A stretch of 64,000 bases of DNA from Salminus brasiliensis (Eukaryota > Chordata > Actinopteri > Characiformes > Bryconidae): the NCBI RefSeq assembly GCF_030463535.1, contig NC_132880.1:41297842-41361841 (forward strand). Direction: 5' to 3'. A program made the position numbers and the translations under genes. The notes under the pieces are model-generated. The model saw only the letters and a program-made list of their open reading frames with translations, was not told the origin of the DNA and ran no database searches. Shown here piece by piece: positions 48,183 to 60,559 of the stretch (position 1 is its first letter; each line of letters opens with the position of its first letter).

Positions 48183-50470
48183 ACATGTGACGATGAGCTC
48201 TATTCAGCAGTGTACAGCTGGTGAGCTGAAGCTACTCAGGATGCTATGTGGGCCTTTGTTCCTGTTGCCTATTTAGAGCTGGGAAAAGCTAAAGGCTTTG
48301 TTATACAGAGGAGTGTATTGCTTTTATGCTGCTCTGTGTGTCTCTTTTAAAATAGTTTAAAAAAGGACACCTCATGTCTTCATATGCATTTTCTAACCTT
48401 CTGAACAACAGTGGCATTAATACTGGAGTTTTAATATGTAAAACCTGGAACAGGTTTTGTCTTTTAACACAGCATGTTTTATACATTTGTAATAGTTTTT
48501 CCTTTAATCATTTGTTCTTTTTTCTTCTAATTTGGTACTGCCAGTTAACCCACCCATCTGTACCTCCCTTAGCAATAGCAATGCTTCCGACACTAGAAGG
48601 GTAAGGACTTAACACGTCTCCTCCGATATGTGCAAATCCAGCCACTGCCTCTTTTTACAATTTTGCCGATGTGGCATTGCTGGCATTACGGGCAACTGAC
48701 ACGCTTGAAGGAAAGTGTCGGGTCACCAACTCCGCCGCACCAGCTAACAGACATCTGTGCCGACCAACAGTGCTAAAGAGTGATGAGGGGAGCGAGCACC
48801 ATCTACCCACCTGGAGCCAGTTGTTCTCTTAGACTCCAACCGCTGATGGCAAAGCTGCATAGTTGGGATTCAAACTCATGACCCCTGGGGCCGTAGTGGT
48901 AATGAGCCACTCAGACCTCTGTCATAATTTCTTTATAAAATTGTTTTTTGTTGATAATTTCATTTTTTTATACTTGAAATTGAAATCAATATGTGCATTT
49001 TGTCAAAGATGACCGAAAGAGGTAATGCATGGGTTTTGTTTGTTGCACTTACTTTTACTGGGTAAATAAATATTTAGAGTACATTCATTTTTTGTGGATG
49101 CTGCTATTGCTCAGACCAAAAACTAAAATATGCAACATAGCCAATAAATGACATTGTTTGTCATGACATTTTAATTCTTTTATTGTTATAATATAAATCA
49201 CTCATAATGTAACTGTGTTTTTAATATGATTTACATATAAATAATATTGTCAGAAAAGTTGCTTTTTAACTAGGTAGTATTCGTTGAATTTTGATGTTTA
49301 CTAAATGTGAAGTAAATGCATTGATAATATACCTGTGCCATATTTATACTGGCAGTTTACTTCATGTACCCACTTTTCTACCTGACCTGGTATAGACCTG
49401 TTCTTACTGTGATTTAAGATGTCATTCCTAGACGTTTACAAATACAGCTTCCACTTTGCATAAGCATTTCTGTAATGTTTGTTGCCCTACATTTTTTCTT
49501 TCTTCTTCTAAGAAGTTGTCTTACCCCATTAAGGGACATAATATAAGCATTTTCCTGCTTCTTTCTACAGCAATTACAGCAATCATAAAATTATCACCTG
49601 TAAACAAGAAATAAGGAATAAGAAAATGTGACTCTTTTGTAGGTGTTTTATTTTAATCTGCCAGAGATTTGGAATGATTTTGAAAATTGCTGCAAATACG
49701 CTGTATTTTGTGTTTTGCCTCCAAAGGTCTCAGTGGCTGAATATAACATTGGTAAATGTTATGTCCGTAGATATTATTCATTTATCTCTGGGAAAAGAAC
49801 AGTAACACACATATACAGGTATACAGAGTATGCTGTAATGGTTAAAGACACTGCAGATTTACTAGTCTGGGTTACATTGAGTTTGATTGGCTTGTGCCCA
49901 CTGTTACTCCAATGACTCAATTTTATCTGATAAACATTTGCTTTTAATTTAAAAATATTTCATTGTAAATACAAAAAAAAATAAAATCAAAGCACCTTCT
50001 TTGTTTTGTTACAGGCTGTTTTTCTAATCACACTTTATGTAAACAAAACCCTAAATATAAAATCATGGTGAGGTTTAAAGGAGTTATTTTAACATTATGT
50101 TATGATTTGTGGTAATGAAATGTAAAAAATAAAAATATTATAATAAATCCCAAGAATCACTAATTATTCCATTATGTTCATAGTCTTTTTTAGCTTTTAG
50201 CTTAATACAATCATTGTAATTAGGAAAGGATGTTTATAAAAATACACTTAAAATTACAATGTTTTGTTCCATGTAAATGCTATCTAGATATCTACCCACC
50301 CCCTGTCAAACATACATTAAATATACATTATCAAAAACTTTATTTTTAGGGATATTTTATATTCTATATTATTATATTATATCATTAAATTATATTTATA
50401 GAAATGTAAAGTATTTAAAACCTTCTCCTGTCTAAACACGTAGCTAACTCCTCCTTTTCCGTTTCGCACT
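48183..50470. other. sialin 3' flank and intergenic DNA
   Basis: No coding exon. It holds the inverted SINE and candidate polyadenylation signals AATAAA at 49065 and 49143. AT-rich beyond that; no left Tol2-type terminus (CAGAGGTG) was found here. Confidence 0.5.
48545..48920 (-). mobile_element. tRNA-derived SINE, inverted
   Basis: On the - strand the right edge reads AGTGGCTCATTACCAC (A-box-like) and ATGAGTTTGAATCCC (B-box-like), followed by a body containing GCACAGATGTCTGTTAGC and GTGTCAGTTGCCCGTAAT. It lies in the sialin 3' flank. Confidence 0.6.
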
Positions 50471-50488
50471 GCATTGTGGGATTATAGT
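50471..50488 (+). promoter_or_regulatory. ZNF143-like promoter motif upstream of the hAT gene
   Basis: GCATTGTGGGATTATAGT closely resembles the ZNF143/SBS core GCATTNTGGGAATTGTAGT with one base shorter spacing and one substitution. It lies about 190 bases before the first ATG of the Tol2-like ORF. Match by eye only. Confidence 0.35.
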
Positions 50489-50676
50489 GTCCATCGTAAA
50501 CACGCTCAAAACCCGACCTGTTCTACGTGTGAGTCGTAGCTAGACATTTAAGTATACGTAACTTTGACACTATATATATTTATCTATATTAAATACTAGC
50601 TATACAACATCCTCAAAATCTAGTTAGCATTATTAGCTAGCTAGCTAATTAGCTAGTTCGAAATTGGGACGCACCC

Positions 50677-53600
50677 ATGGAGACGGACAAGCCATACATC
50701 AGTGGTGCAGACCCAGCTGACAGCGAAACCCCGTCGATTTCTGCTGAAGTTGAACTCGAATCAAATGATGTTGAGCTCGTAGTAAATGAAGTTGAACTGC
50801 AAGAGAATGAAGAGAACCCCTGGCCGTATTTAAGGGACTATTTCGGCTTCATGTGCCGGAATGGCAACAGCTTTATCATGCAGTGTAAGCTGTGTTTACC
50901 TAGACAGACCGAACTAGCAGCGTATAAAAACTCAACATCCAACCTGCGCAAGCACGTAGAAGTAAGTTAAATAATGCTTGTACTGTTGCATTGGTAGTTT
51001 TAACAGTTTCCTCAAAAAGACATTGCTAAACTAGTTGATAGTTATGGGTAATTAGAGCTTACCTGTGATCAAAAGTAGAGACTGCATTAAATACCCAACC
51101 CCACATCCATCCCATAAGTGGACTGTACCTGGTCTGTTTTACATCCAGCAGACTATGCAGTAATGATAAACAGCTAGACAATTTACTGAGACAATAAAGC
51201 TCATTTAAATGAATAACTGCAGTTGATCAGCTAGATTCACTCATAAAGAGATTATTCGCTCCATGGCAGGTGCTTAGCTCTGTAGTCTATAATGGGCCTA
51301 TTCAAATTCTGTTGTAATTTTGGAGGGACATTTTTTCCCCACCAGTTTGAATGTAAATAGAGATATGACACCATATACAGTCACATCAAATGTAACAACT
51401 GTGTGAATCTTAAAGTGAGTTGACAGCACTCTTCCAGTTTGCAGGAGCAGAGTGAGGTGCACGGACAGAACCAGTAAAATACACTGCTGAGCACAGGAAC
51501 AACACAGTAACATGTGATTATTGTTTTAGGAGGATAAAATATGTTTTACTAAATAAAATGTGTTGCTATGTTGCTTTCCCCATGCCCAGTGGTTTATCTC
51601 TCTGCTCCAATAATCAGGGACAGTGCTAAGCTCTGTCTACTGCAGGTGATACACTGACCAGGCATAAGTACCTAATTCAACCCCACTTAAAAAAAAATCC
51701 TGACATATCCCTTTAATAAAAAATTGACATTGACTATAGTATAGGCACAAGTTCATATCTTTAGGCATCTGTGTGCAAGAATTGTGCATTATGTGATATG
51801 TGGTTTCTATGACTGTTAATATTTGTGTGTTTAATGAACACTGCATACTGATGAAAACATTTTGTCCACAGAGGAAACATCCATTAATGCTGAAGGCTTA
51901 CAGTGACTTTGTGGCAACACGAAAGCGAACCCTGGAACCACTAGGCGCCCCAAGCAAGCAAGCAAAAATAACTCACGTGATGGCAGTGGGTGCAAACAGA
52001 CGTGTGCCACAGGCGAAAGTCAACAAGCTCATGATTAACTTCATTTGTGAGGGTCTTCATCCATTTTCTGTGGTTGAACAACCTGCTTTTAAAGAACTGT
52101 TACTGACACTGAATCCTCAGTGCAAGGTCATGTCCATACCCGCTGTACGGGCCAGAATAGAGGCCGCTGCCATTGAGATGAAGAAGACTTTGATGTCGCA
52201 CCTCAGTAAAGTCAGCTATGTTGCCACCACTACAGACTCTTGGACAGCGCACCAGCAAAGTTACATAGTGGTCACAGCTCATTGGATAGATGAGGACACC
52301 TTGAAGAGGAAATCTGCTGCACTTGCATGCCAGAGGTTAAAAGGCTCCTACACCTTTGACGTCCTAGCAGGTGCCCTTGACGACATTCATTGTCAATACG
52401 GAATAAGAGGCAAAGTGGTAAGAATCACAACAGACAGCGGCTCAAACTTCATTAAAGCTTTCAGTGTGTTTGGTGAGCAAAGCCAGCCAGAGGACGCAGA
52501 GTCAGAGTCAGACCAGGACTCTCCTGAAGAGCCCAAATCTGACTACCTGGACACATTCAGCATACTGGAACAAGATAGTGGTCTTGAGTACCACCTTCCC
52601 CTACATCAAAGGTGTGCGTGCCACCTGTTAAACTTAGTCGCCACAACAGATGCTGCCATGGCAGAAAAGAAGAATGACACATACAAACGACTATCACATG
52701 CAGCCTTTGGGAAATGCCAAGCAATCTGGAACAAGACAGGTCGGTCATACATGGAGGCAGAAATTGTGGACGATAAATGCAAGCTCCAGCTCATCCGGCC
52801 GAATCAAACCCGGTGGAACTCGACATACATGGCTGTGGAGAGAATCACACATATCATACAAGAGAAGGGGGAGGAAGCTATCAGGAATGTCTGTGAAGAA
52901 TTCAAAGTTAAAATGTGAGTTGTAATATGAAATATATAGAATGTAAATGTAAATGCTGAAGATTTTTCATTTGCTTTTTTGCTTATTTCTTTGTTTCTCC
53001 CATACTTGCATAAAATTGTCCAAACATATTTTCATACTTGGCTACACATCTTACACCTATTTCTTAATGAAATTTGCTAAAAGTTATATACATTTGCTTT
53101 GTCATACAGGCTGAGTCCAGCTGTAATTGCATTTCTGAACGAGTACTGCACTGTTATGAAGCCTGTGGTGAAGGCTTTTGACATCCTTCAGTCTGAGACC
53201 AACACGCACATGGGGTGGCTCCTGCCGGTGATCTTCCAGCTACAAGCAAAACTCAGCAGACTGGAGACATCCTCCAAGATGTGTCTGCCACTCATCAGAG
53301 CCATTCAGGACGGTGTCCAAAAGCGCTTTGGTGGGATGATGGAAGACCCTGAACTGATTGCTGCAGCAATCCTTCTGCCAAAGTACAAGAACACCTGGAC
53401 TGAGAGGGCTGATATCCTAGAAACAGGTATGGTTTAATTATTTATATTTAGATTATAATAATATGTTATACTGCAATTAACAGTTAAATATTAATCCCAG
53501 ATCTGTCCACTTGTCCAAAGTCATTACTGCAATAATTCAAGATGTAGGGACGAAGACTTTGCATGTAGCGCAAATTACCAGAAATATTCAGTACGCATGG

Positions 53601-53981
53601 TTGTGTGTTTGTTACTCAACAGGTCTGGTCTATGTGAGACAACACCTTGAACAAATGGTAGAGGCTGAGGTGGAGCAAGTCAGGCAACATTCATCAGATG
53701 AAGAGGTTTTCTTCTCCCTAATAAAGTCCATAAGGGCCCAAGGTACAGAGGAGCTGGATGGGTACCTTGCCTGCGTTTCAAACAAGATGGATCTGCTAAA
53801 CTCATTTCCACACATCAAAAAACTTTCTCTGAGGCTCAACACTGGCCTGCCTGCTTCAGCTGCCTGTGAGCGTCTCTTCAGCTGTGATGGACTGCTGTTC
53901 ACTGCAAAGAAAGCAAGGATGAACTCCACTGACTTTGAAAACCAGCTGCTGCTCAAACTTAACAGGAAGTTTAGAGAGTAA
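50677..53981 (+). CDS. Tol2-like hAT transposase, four exons, intact (667 aa)
   Basis: Exons: 50677-50961, 51872-52914, 53110-53426, 53623-53981. All have GT/AG borders and matching phases, 2004 nt in total. A BED zinc finger spans residues ~49-98 (WPYLRDYFG, C70-x2-C73, H93-x4-H98). The hAT catalytic residues are present: D217 in TTTDSWTA, D283 in TTDSGSNF and E631 in SAACERLF. CACHLLNL and the C-terminal dimerisation block (FENQLLLKLN) are also there. Wording and the four-exon layout closely follow the medaka Tol2 transposase (649 aa). An acidic insert (SESDQDSPEEP) lies after the second Asp. It could be an autonomous transposon copy or a domesticated hAT gene: a Tol2-like right terminus is at ~55006, but I found no matching left terminus. 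The chosen start is the first ATG of exon 1. Confidence 0.9.
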
Positions 53982-54193
53982 TGCTCTAAAGATGGACACA
54001 TGGACATATAAAGCAGCTGTAATCTAGATATATGTATGGCAGGCAGTTTTAGGAAGGTTTTTATAGCAGCTGATCATGCGCTTCATTTCACATGTTCTGT
54101 AATTTCACAGGTCCACAGAAACGACAGTTTATGCCACCTTCAATAGTTGTATTGGATACAATAGTTGTATGGTCTGCATTATAATGACACATT

Positions 54194-54724
54194 ATACACA
54201 ATATGTACAAATGTTTGTGGACACCTCTTCTAATTAAAGCAATAGGAGCAACTTAAAAGTAGCTGAATGCAGAGACAGATGTGCAAATGCGTACACACAC
54301 AGCTTGTCTAGTTCCTGTAGACTGCCAATAGAATAGGACTTTCTGAAGCAGATAAACATTAACCTTCTGGCACCATGCTGCCTAATCCCAGGCGTGGGCT
54401 AGAGGGATATAAAGCTCTCAGCTTTGCACTGTGGAGCAGTGGAACTGTGTTCTCTGGAATGATGGTTGTTGCTCCATCCAGTACTTTTGGATTGAGTTGG
54501 GGAGTTGAGGATGAAGTGGAGGTGTGGTGATCATCCGACATCCTGACCTCCCTAATGCTCTTGTCGCTGAATGCAATCAAATCCTCACAGCAATGCTCCA
54601 GGGTCTTGTAAAAAGCCTTTCCTGGACAGTAGAGACAGCCGGATAACCTAGTTTCTGAAACCCTTGATTTCAGGTGACCTCATGAATGAGCAGATGTGCC
54701 AGTACTTATATGTCCATATTGTAC
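54194..54724 (-). mobile_element. MITE family A, copy 3 (inverted orientation)
   Basis: Begins TACACAATATGTACAAATG then TTTGTGGACACC, and ends with TATGTCCATATTGTA, giving imperfect inverted ends next to TA. The body (for example CTCCATCCAGTACTTTTGG and GAGCAGTGGAACTGTGTTC) is the reverse of the copies at 27877 and 36789. It lies between the hAT stop codon and the candidate right terminus. No ORF. Confidence 0.8.
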
Positions 54725-54837
54725 ATCTCTAAATGTCTTAATAGTTTTATTTTGTTATTGCACTTTGATTTGTAAATGTGTTCCTTTAATTAAAAATGAC
54801 TTCTTTGAGACGTATATCCCCTTATTCTTTTTGCACC

Positions 54838-55006
54838 GCTGTAGCTTAGTAACTTTTACTCTGAGTACATTTTAAGTTAGCTAATTTTTACTTTTACTAT
54901 GCCTGACATATTAGTAGATTTATTTAAGACTGGTAATGTTACATGTGCTTAAGTAACATTTTATTAAAGTAGAGTACTTTTACTTTTTTTTAGGACTCCA
55001 CCTCTG
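54838..55006. mobile_element. Tol2-like terminal region (possible right end)
   Basis: Several AGTAC/TACTTTTACTTT-type motifs lead to a sharp end, ACTCCACCTCTG, whose inverse CAGAGGTGGAGT begins like the Tol2 terminus CAGAGGTGTAAAG. Tol2 subterminal DNA has the same run of AAGTACTT-type motifs. The next eight bases, CCCAGTGA, would be the target duplication, but no partner was seen. It could be the right end of the hAT unit at 50677 or an unrelated solo end. Confidence 0.5.
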
Positions 55007-55590
55007 CCCAGTGATATTCCTGCTGATTTCCAAAAGAATGTAGTTTTTCAACTAGGATGGTCATTCTGGTGGTTTGGCTGAAGACATGGGTCGTTATGAG
55101 AATGGCCTATAATTATATACAACAGCTGGTGATAGCCCCTAAACTAGAATTAAATGTGTTAAATACAGTTAAAAGGAACATGTTGTGTATTTTAAATTTA
55201 TTTTGACGTTTATTGGACTAAGATATTTGTTCTGGCCTGACTCTTGACCACAACAAGAGTTTCATGGCTTCTTTTGTGTAGATTTGTTTAAATGTAATGT
55301 AAAACACAATAATTTAAATACAAAACAACCTGAATACTGTTTTCTTAAATTGTCTTTTACTGGGTATACAAAATTTGAGTGCATTTAAAATGTTGAATAA
55401 GTTATTGTATATTTAATGTTACCAGGACTCCACCTTGTTCTTCCAGCCAGCTGCGGTGGCCAAAACACCCACAGTCTACCATTACTACTCCATAACTTTA
55501 CCAGGCTGATTTGGGTTTTAGGACATAAATGAACACTGACAAGCTAATACCAACCAATCACCCCAAACAAAGAGCGGCTATAACAAATGG

Positions 55591-55604
55591 CCAGCAGGGG
55601 GCGC
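55591..55604 (+). promoter_or_regulatory. CTCF-like motif
   Basis: CCAGCAGGGGGCGC is a full match to the CTCF core consensus on the + strand. It sits in otherwise gene-free DNA between the hAT unit and eef1a. Confidence 0.5.
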
Positions 55605-56473
55605 ACACATGATAAACCGCGATCAAACCAGCCCGTTTTAATCAGAGACAGCTGCGTTGACACTGAATTAGGTTGTTATTTTTATTGTTAACAAAAATAA
55701 ATAAATATGAGTTACGTTTTATAAATAACATTATCGACCGATAATGATATTGGACCACCGAGCTAACGTCATACCATGACGCCAGGTTGTGAGCGACCCG
55801 GATGTGAATGGAGCAGGAGAAACACGTGTTTTACAGTAGTTATTATTTGAATATACAGTTGAGAATTAAAGTCACCGACAGTAAAGACAAATATACCAAA
55901 TGTGTATCCAATCCAATAACGCATCAAATTCCCCATGACTGAGCTTTTGTTTTCTATGGTTTACAATCTAAAAAGAAAATAAATAAAAATAAATAATTCT
56001 TTAAGCTAATAATCCTCCCATCACAAAAAGAGTTTACAGAGAGTTGTATTTTTTGTGTCCTGCTTTCTAAGGTTCTTGCAGTAAATAAATAATAAAAGCT
56101 CACTGGTTTGATAAACTACTGACATTTTTCCAGTAATATTAATGCCTCAGGATTACAAACAGCATCCTGCAAACAATAACGCCATATGGTTAATGCTCCC
56201 ATGTAGGTGTAGTCAGTAAGGCCTTACCAAAAAATATGTTTTTATGTCCACTTCAATGGTTATAAAAGCAAAACTGTAGTGAGATAACTCATTAAAGGCA
56301 TTACAGAAATGCTGATGTTTTCTTTAAATGTTAAAATGTTCATTAACTTTAGCTTCTTTTTTGTACAGTAAGTCCATTATTTAAAAAAATAAATAAAACA
56401 AATCAGTATAATGTAATATTTTACCTACATTGGAAATGATACCTTATCGAATAGTGATTTTAACTTGTTTTTA

Positions 56474-56474
56474 A

Positions 56475-56539
<65 letters not shown>
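56474..56539. repeat. (GT)n(TA)n compound microsatellite
   Basis: GTGTGTGTG followed by about 24 TA units. Confidence 0.96.
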
Positions 56540-56541
<2 letters not shown>

Positions 56542-58524
56542 TGCAATACATGTATGCAATACAAATGTTTTCCTCTTTTTTATATACATTAATTAACGTA
56601 TATAGTAACAGTAATAGAAAGAGCCCTGTTAGATTCATATATGCTGATATTGCTGGTTTTGCTTTGTTTAGGGGTGAGAATCTACGACTCCACCTTTCAA
56701 CAGTTGTGAAACAAATGGAAGAGAGCCGTTTTTACACATGAAAAGGAGGCTATTTGCATTTTCAGGTTCTCAGGCAGATCCATGGGGAGCTCACACATGC
56801 AATTGAGTGTCACTGCCCTCAAACATCACACCTCTGTGGTTGGTTTTGTGGTTTATTAGCAAATGTAAGAACTTGGTTTCTTTGTGTTGGGGGTGGGTGG
56901 GGAGTTCAGCTGTTAGCTTGGACAAGTCTTTGGAATTGCAGGATTTTATTCTGCAGGAATTCCTATTTTAATAAATGCATTTGTTGGCTCAGGAAAATAT
57001 GTGATTTTTTTATTAATTAATAATATAATGTAATAATGTAATCAATATTATTTCTTTTCATCATATTGCTGATGCAGATACAACTGGCATGCCATGCTAA
57101 AAAATACTTGAAAGAAAACACTGTGATTAGAAATCTCATGAGCTTTATGCTAATTTCTATCACAGACTGAAAAATAGATGAGATAACTACTCCTAAATAT
57201 ATTCATGAAAATGTGTTAAGGATTTAAAGTACCTCACTGGTCTGCCTGTTATATGAGACCTGGAGTGAAAGCAAGGACTGGGGCCTTTCTCTCCAGCTGC
57301 ATGACTCAACATTGAAACCTTGCCAGCCCTTAGCATGCATCCAGTGCCCTGCCACCTCCCTCAGCCCTGCCAAATATCTGTATTCAACCACCAATGTACT
57401 CTGATAGAATGAACAGAAAGAAAATGTTGCTAACCTGCGTTAGGTAGCAGTATATACTAACATTGCGGCAGTGCAAGGGTTACATGTGAGCTTTGACGTC
57501 TTGCAGCACTGGGGGAAGGTGGGGCATGCTGAGTAATGTCTAAGCATGAGAATGTGAACAGGGCAAAACCCTGCAAACATCTGCAATCTACTGGTCTGAT
57601 CTTTATAGTAACAGATCTTTATAAAAAAGTAAATCCAGTTCGAGTCCTTTCACTGCTCTTTGAAAGAATGAGAGCAATGGAGGGAGAGAGTTGGTCACGG
57701 CACATAGGTGGAGCTTGAGCTAGCTTAGGCCTTCCAGTGCTGTGGCAAATTCTTATCAGTGTAAACCATATGACTGTCTGCTTTTTTTTACTCTCACCTT
57801 ATCCTGACTCACTGCCCTACATATTACGTGCCACCAATGCAATGCCCTTTGCTAATCATTTACAGGAGGTTGAGATATAAAGAGAAATATTCTGCCTACA
57901 ATTCATCTATCAGTGAATCTGTGAATCAGGGTGACCCCTGGACTTCATTAACATATAGATTAGATTACTGCTTACCAAACACTACACCTAACCTAAACCC
58001 AGGCTTAATTATGTAAAGTACTTAAGTAAACCTCCCTCCCTAGCTGCATGTCTGAACACTGGAGTTCCAGTAGAAGCACATGTATGTCTTTAAACTTTGC
58101 TTATATGGTCACTGGTCAAAGAGTTTATTATGTGAATGACTTGTGAATGTTAAGTAGATTTCATTTAAAAAAGGAATTCCATCAATGTATATAAATTTCT
58201 ACATAATTAACATGTAAGAAATTTTAAAATGTAATTCAGAGTGGTTTAATGTAAATTGTTCTGTTCCCTAAACTCAGTCAGAACTGGACATCTTAAGCAT
58301 TTAATGCTCCTAAAAGCTACATCTCAGAAAAGTAATACCCAAAACAGTTACAAATGACCTACTGGATGCCAGGAGCGCTGCCAGGGATTTTGGGCCCCAT
58401 GAAAAGATATTATACTGGGGCCCACAACTTTTAACTCTGCCAAAATACTCAATTACTACATTTTTAGGGGGCCTGTCAGTCACAGGCCCTTACAATCATT
58501 CTAACACCATCCCCCACCTCATAC

Positions 58525-58547
58525 GCCCCCCCCCCCCGCCCCCCCCT
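58525..58547. repeat. poly-C tract
   Basis: A run of C interrupted by a single G (about 22 of 23 bases). Confidence 0.95.
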
Positions 58548-60559
58548 GCTTGATGCATTAGATTAGATTTTATTAGGATAGTTTCACAATAAGGTTTTGG
58601 CCTGAAGTGTATTTTTTAAGTCCATCCATGCCAGAGAAATACTTACAGAGTGTTGTACAGTGGTTTTGGGGCTTTTTCACCATTAGATACAGTACTGTAC
58701 AAAAGTTTTAGCCACCTAAGCACATTAACTAAGACCATTTACCTGTGCAATAATAGGGACTTTGCTTGTAAAAACATTGTAAAAGCTCAAGATTAAATTA
58801 GAACAGATTAAAGTGAACATAAAGTGAACATACAGTAACAAAAATATCTAATTTAAAAGAACATAGTTCTTGTGAGCTAGTTTAAAGAACAATGCTTGGT
58901 TCTAGATTTCTCCTGGATGCTCCCAGCCAGCACATTGATATGTTTAATTCAGTAAAGCTCACAGGGTTTACCATCATTAAGCACTGATTTACACTGATTT
59001 GCAGTTACTATTTGAAGATGTTCTAATGAACACAGTGCTGTAAAACCACTACTTTCTGTATGAATGTTAGTAGTATCTATTCTAATGTCAGTGTCTTACT
59101 GAGTAAAAAAAACTCTTAGTGCCCAGATAAAGAGCTTTTTCATTCTAATTTTCACAGGTGCTTAAAACATTTGCACAGTAATGTATAAAACCCAGAAAGG
59201 CACATAAAGTTTCACTGGTGGGATTTATAAATACAACGGCTACAATACAGATGCATTGTAAACCTTACAGCCCCTGGTTCCAGTTTCCACCACTGTAAAG
59301 AAATCTGAGCTGTTAAGGTTCTCCATTTTGAAAGACGTTTACATTTTGACCATTGAACAATTTATGTTATGAATTTTATGAGTTATGTGTGCAGTCTATG
59401 AGAATATGGTTTGGTTTGCTGCTCCAGGAAACACACACAACCACACAACCACAGGTTATGTTTTGAGTTTGTGTTGCTGTCTCGCTCCTGACTGCTTCAG
59501 CCTTTTTCTACAGGAATTACATTCCTGTAATTTGCATATAAGCATATGAGTAATGTAGTGCGATATTTATGATTTCTATTTCTAAGCAGTATCCTTTCTA
59601 TCCTTTTTACCCACGGAGGAATGTGTACTGCTTTCACTGTGCATTGTGTCAGTGCCTGGGCCTACAGTGTGCATGTGTATGTGTGGCGCCTCATGCTACG
59701 GCGCCTGACTGAAAGTAGCAGGTGCTGGCCAAGCATTTGTTACCTGACTTGGGAGCAGAAAACAGAGTTGGGCGAAGGCCCAGAGGGATACCAGCTGCTT
59801 GAAATAGGCCCTCATAATAGTGATGGAGTCCCCACGAGTTTAGGCCTAGCCTGGGACTACTATTAAGATTGTTAGCAACTACCAAAAATATAAAATGTGA
59901 AGTGTTGAATGTACCATAAGTATACAAGTGTTTAAGCACTGATTGAATTAACTTCCCTGATTGAGTTCAACCTGCCCCCGACGCCCTGTCACTAGATTAC
60001 ATCTGAATGTGAATACAGGGACCATTGGGTGGGGATCTAGTGGAGACAATGGTGTGGCATCGCCTGCTATCAGCTAAGCGTTATAATGTAAATTTGTCTT
60101 TTTAAATACAAAGTGTGAGGGCAAGCAGTTTCGACACAAAGAATTTCTCAGGCCTTTAAATAATTGTCCTTCTTTGTTCTTAAGCCCAACCTCTAAACTG
60201 GTTTGGTGGGGCTTTACAGATGAATTAAATAAATGTTTTAAGCACAGTTTCTGCAAGAGTTTGATATCACTATGTACAAAATATACACTTTAAATTGTGT
60301 AAGTCTTTCCACGAGTCCATTTTTGTACTGGGATGACAGTTATAGTTACAGTGCTGTTTGTATCATGGTCATTTTTGCTTTTTTGACATAGAAAAACCTT
60401 TAAATAATATAGGCTACACATATTATATAAGCTACTTACCTGTGTGACATTACAGTAAGGCATATAGATATCACAAAAGAGATCCCACCAAATCTATAGA
60501 TTTACTTACACAGTTATACATTTACAGAAAGATATAAAGTGTTTTATTATGTTGTTATT

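Larger units (their letters stand above)
55007..60550. other. gene-free intergenic stretch
   Basis: I see no supported coding exon. Landmarks are the CTCF-like site at 55591, a (GT)n(TA)n tract at ~56474-56539 and a C run at 58525-58547. Scattered short open frames have no family resemblance and no splice context. Confidence 0.5.

Noticed and set aside
49010-49100. AAGAGGTAATG..TACTTTTACTGGG as the left end of the Tol2-like element
   Set aside because: It lacks the CAGAGGTG start and does not match the inverse of the candidate right end beyond short AT-rich words.
58501-58560. Poly-C tract as a possible assembly artefact or functional G-quadruplex
   Set aside because: A single interrupted homopolymer; nothing nearby supports a function and an artefact cannot be judged without reads.
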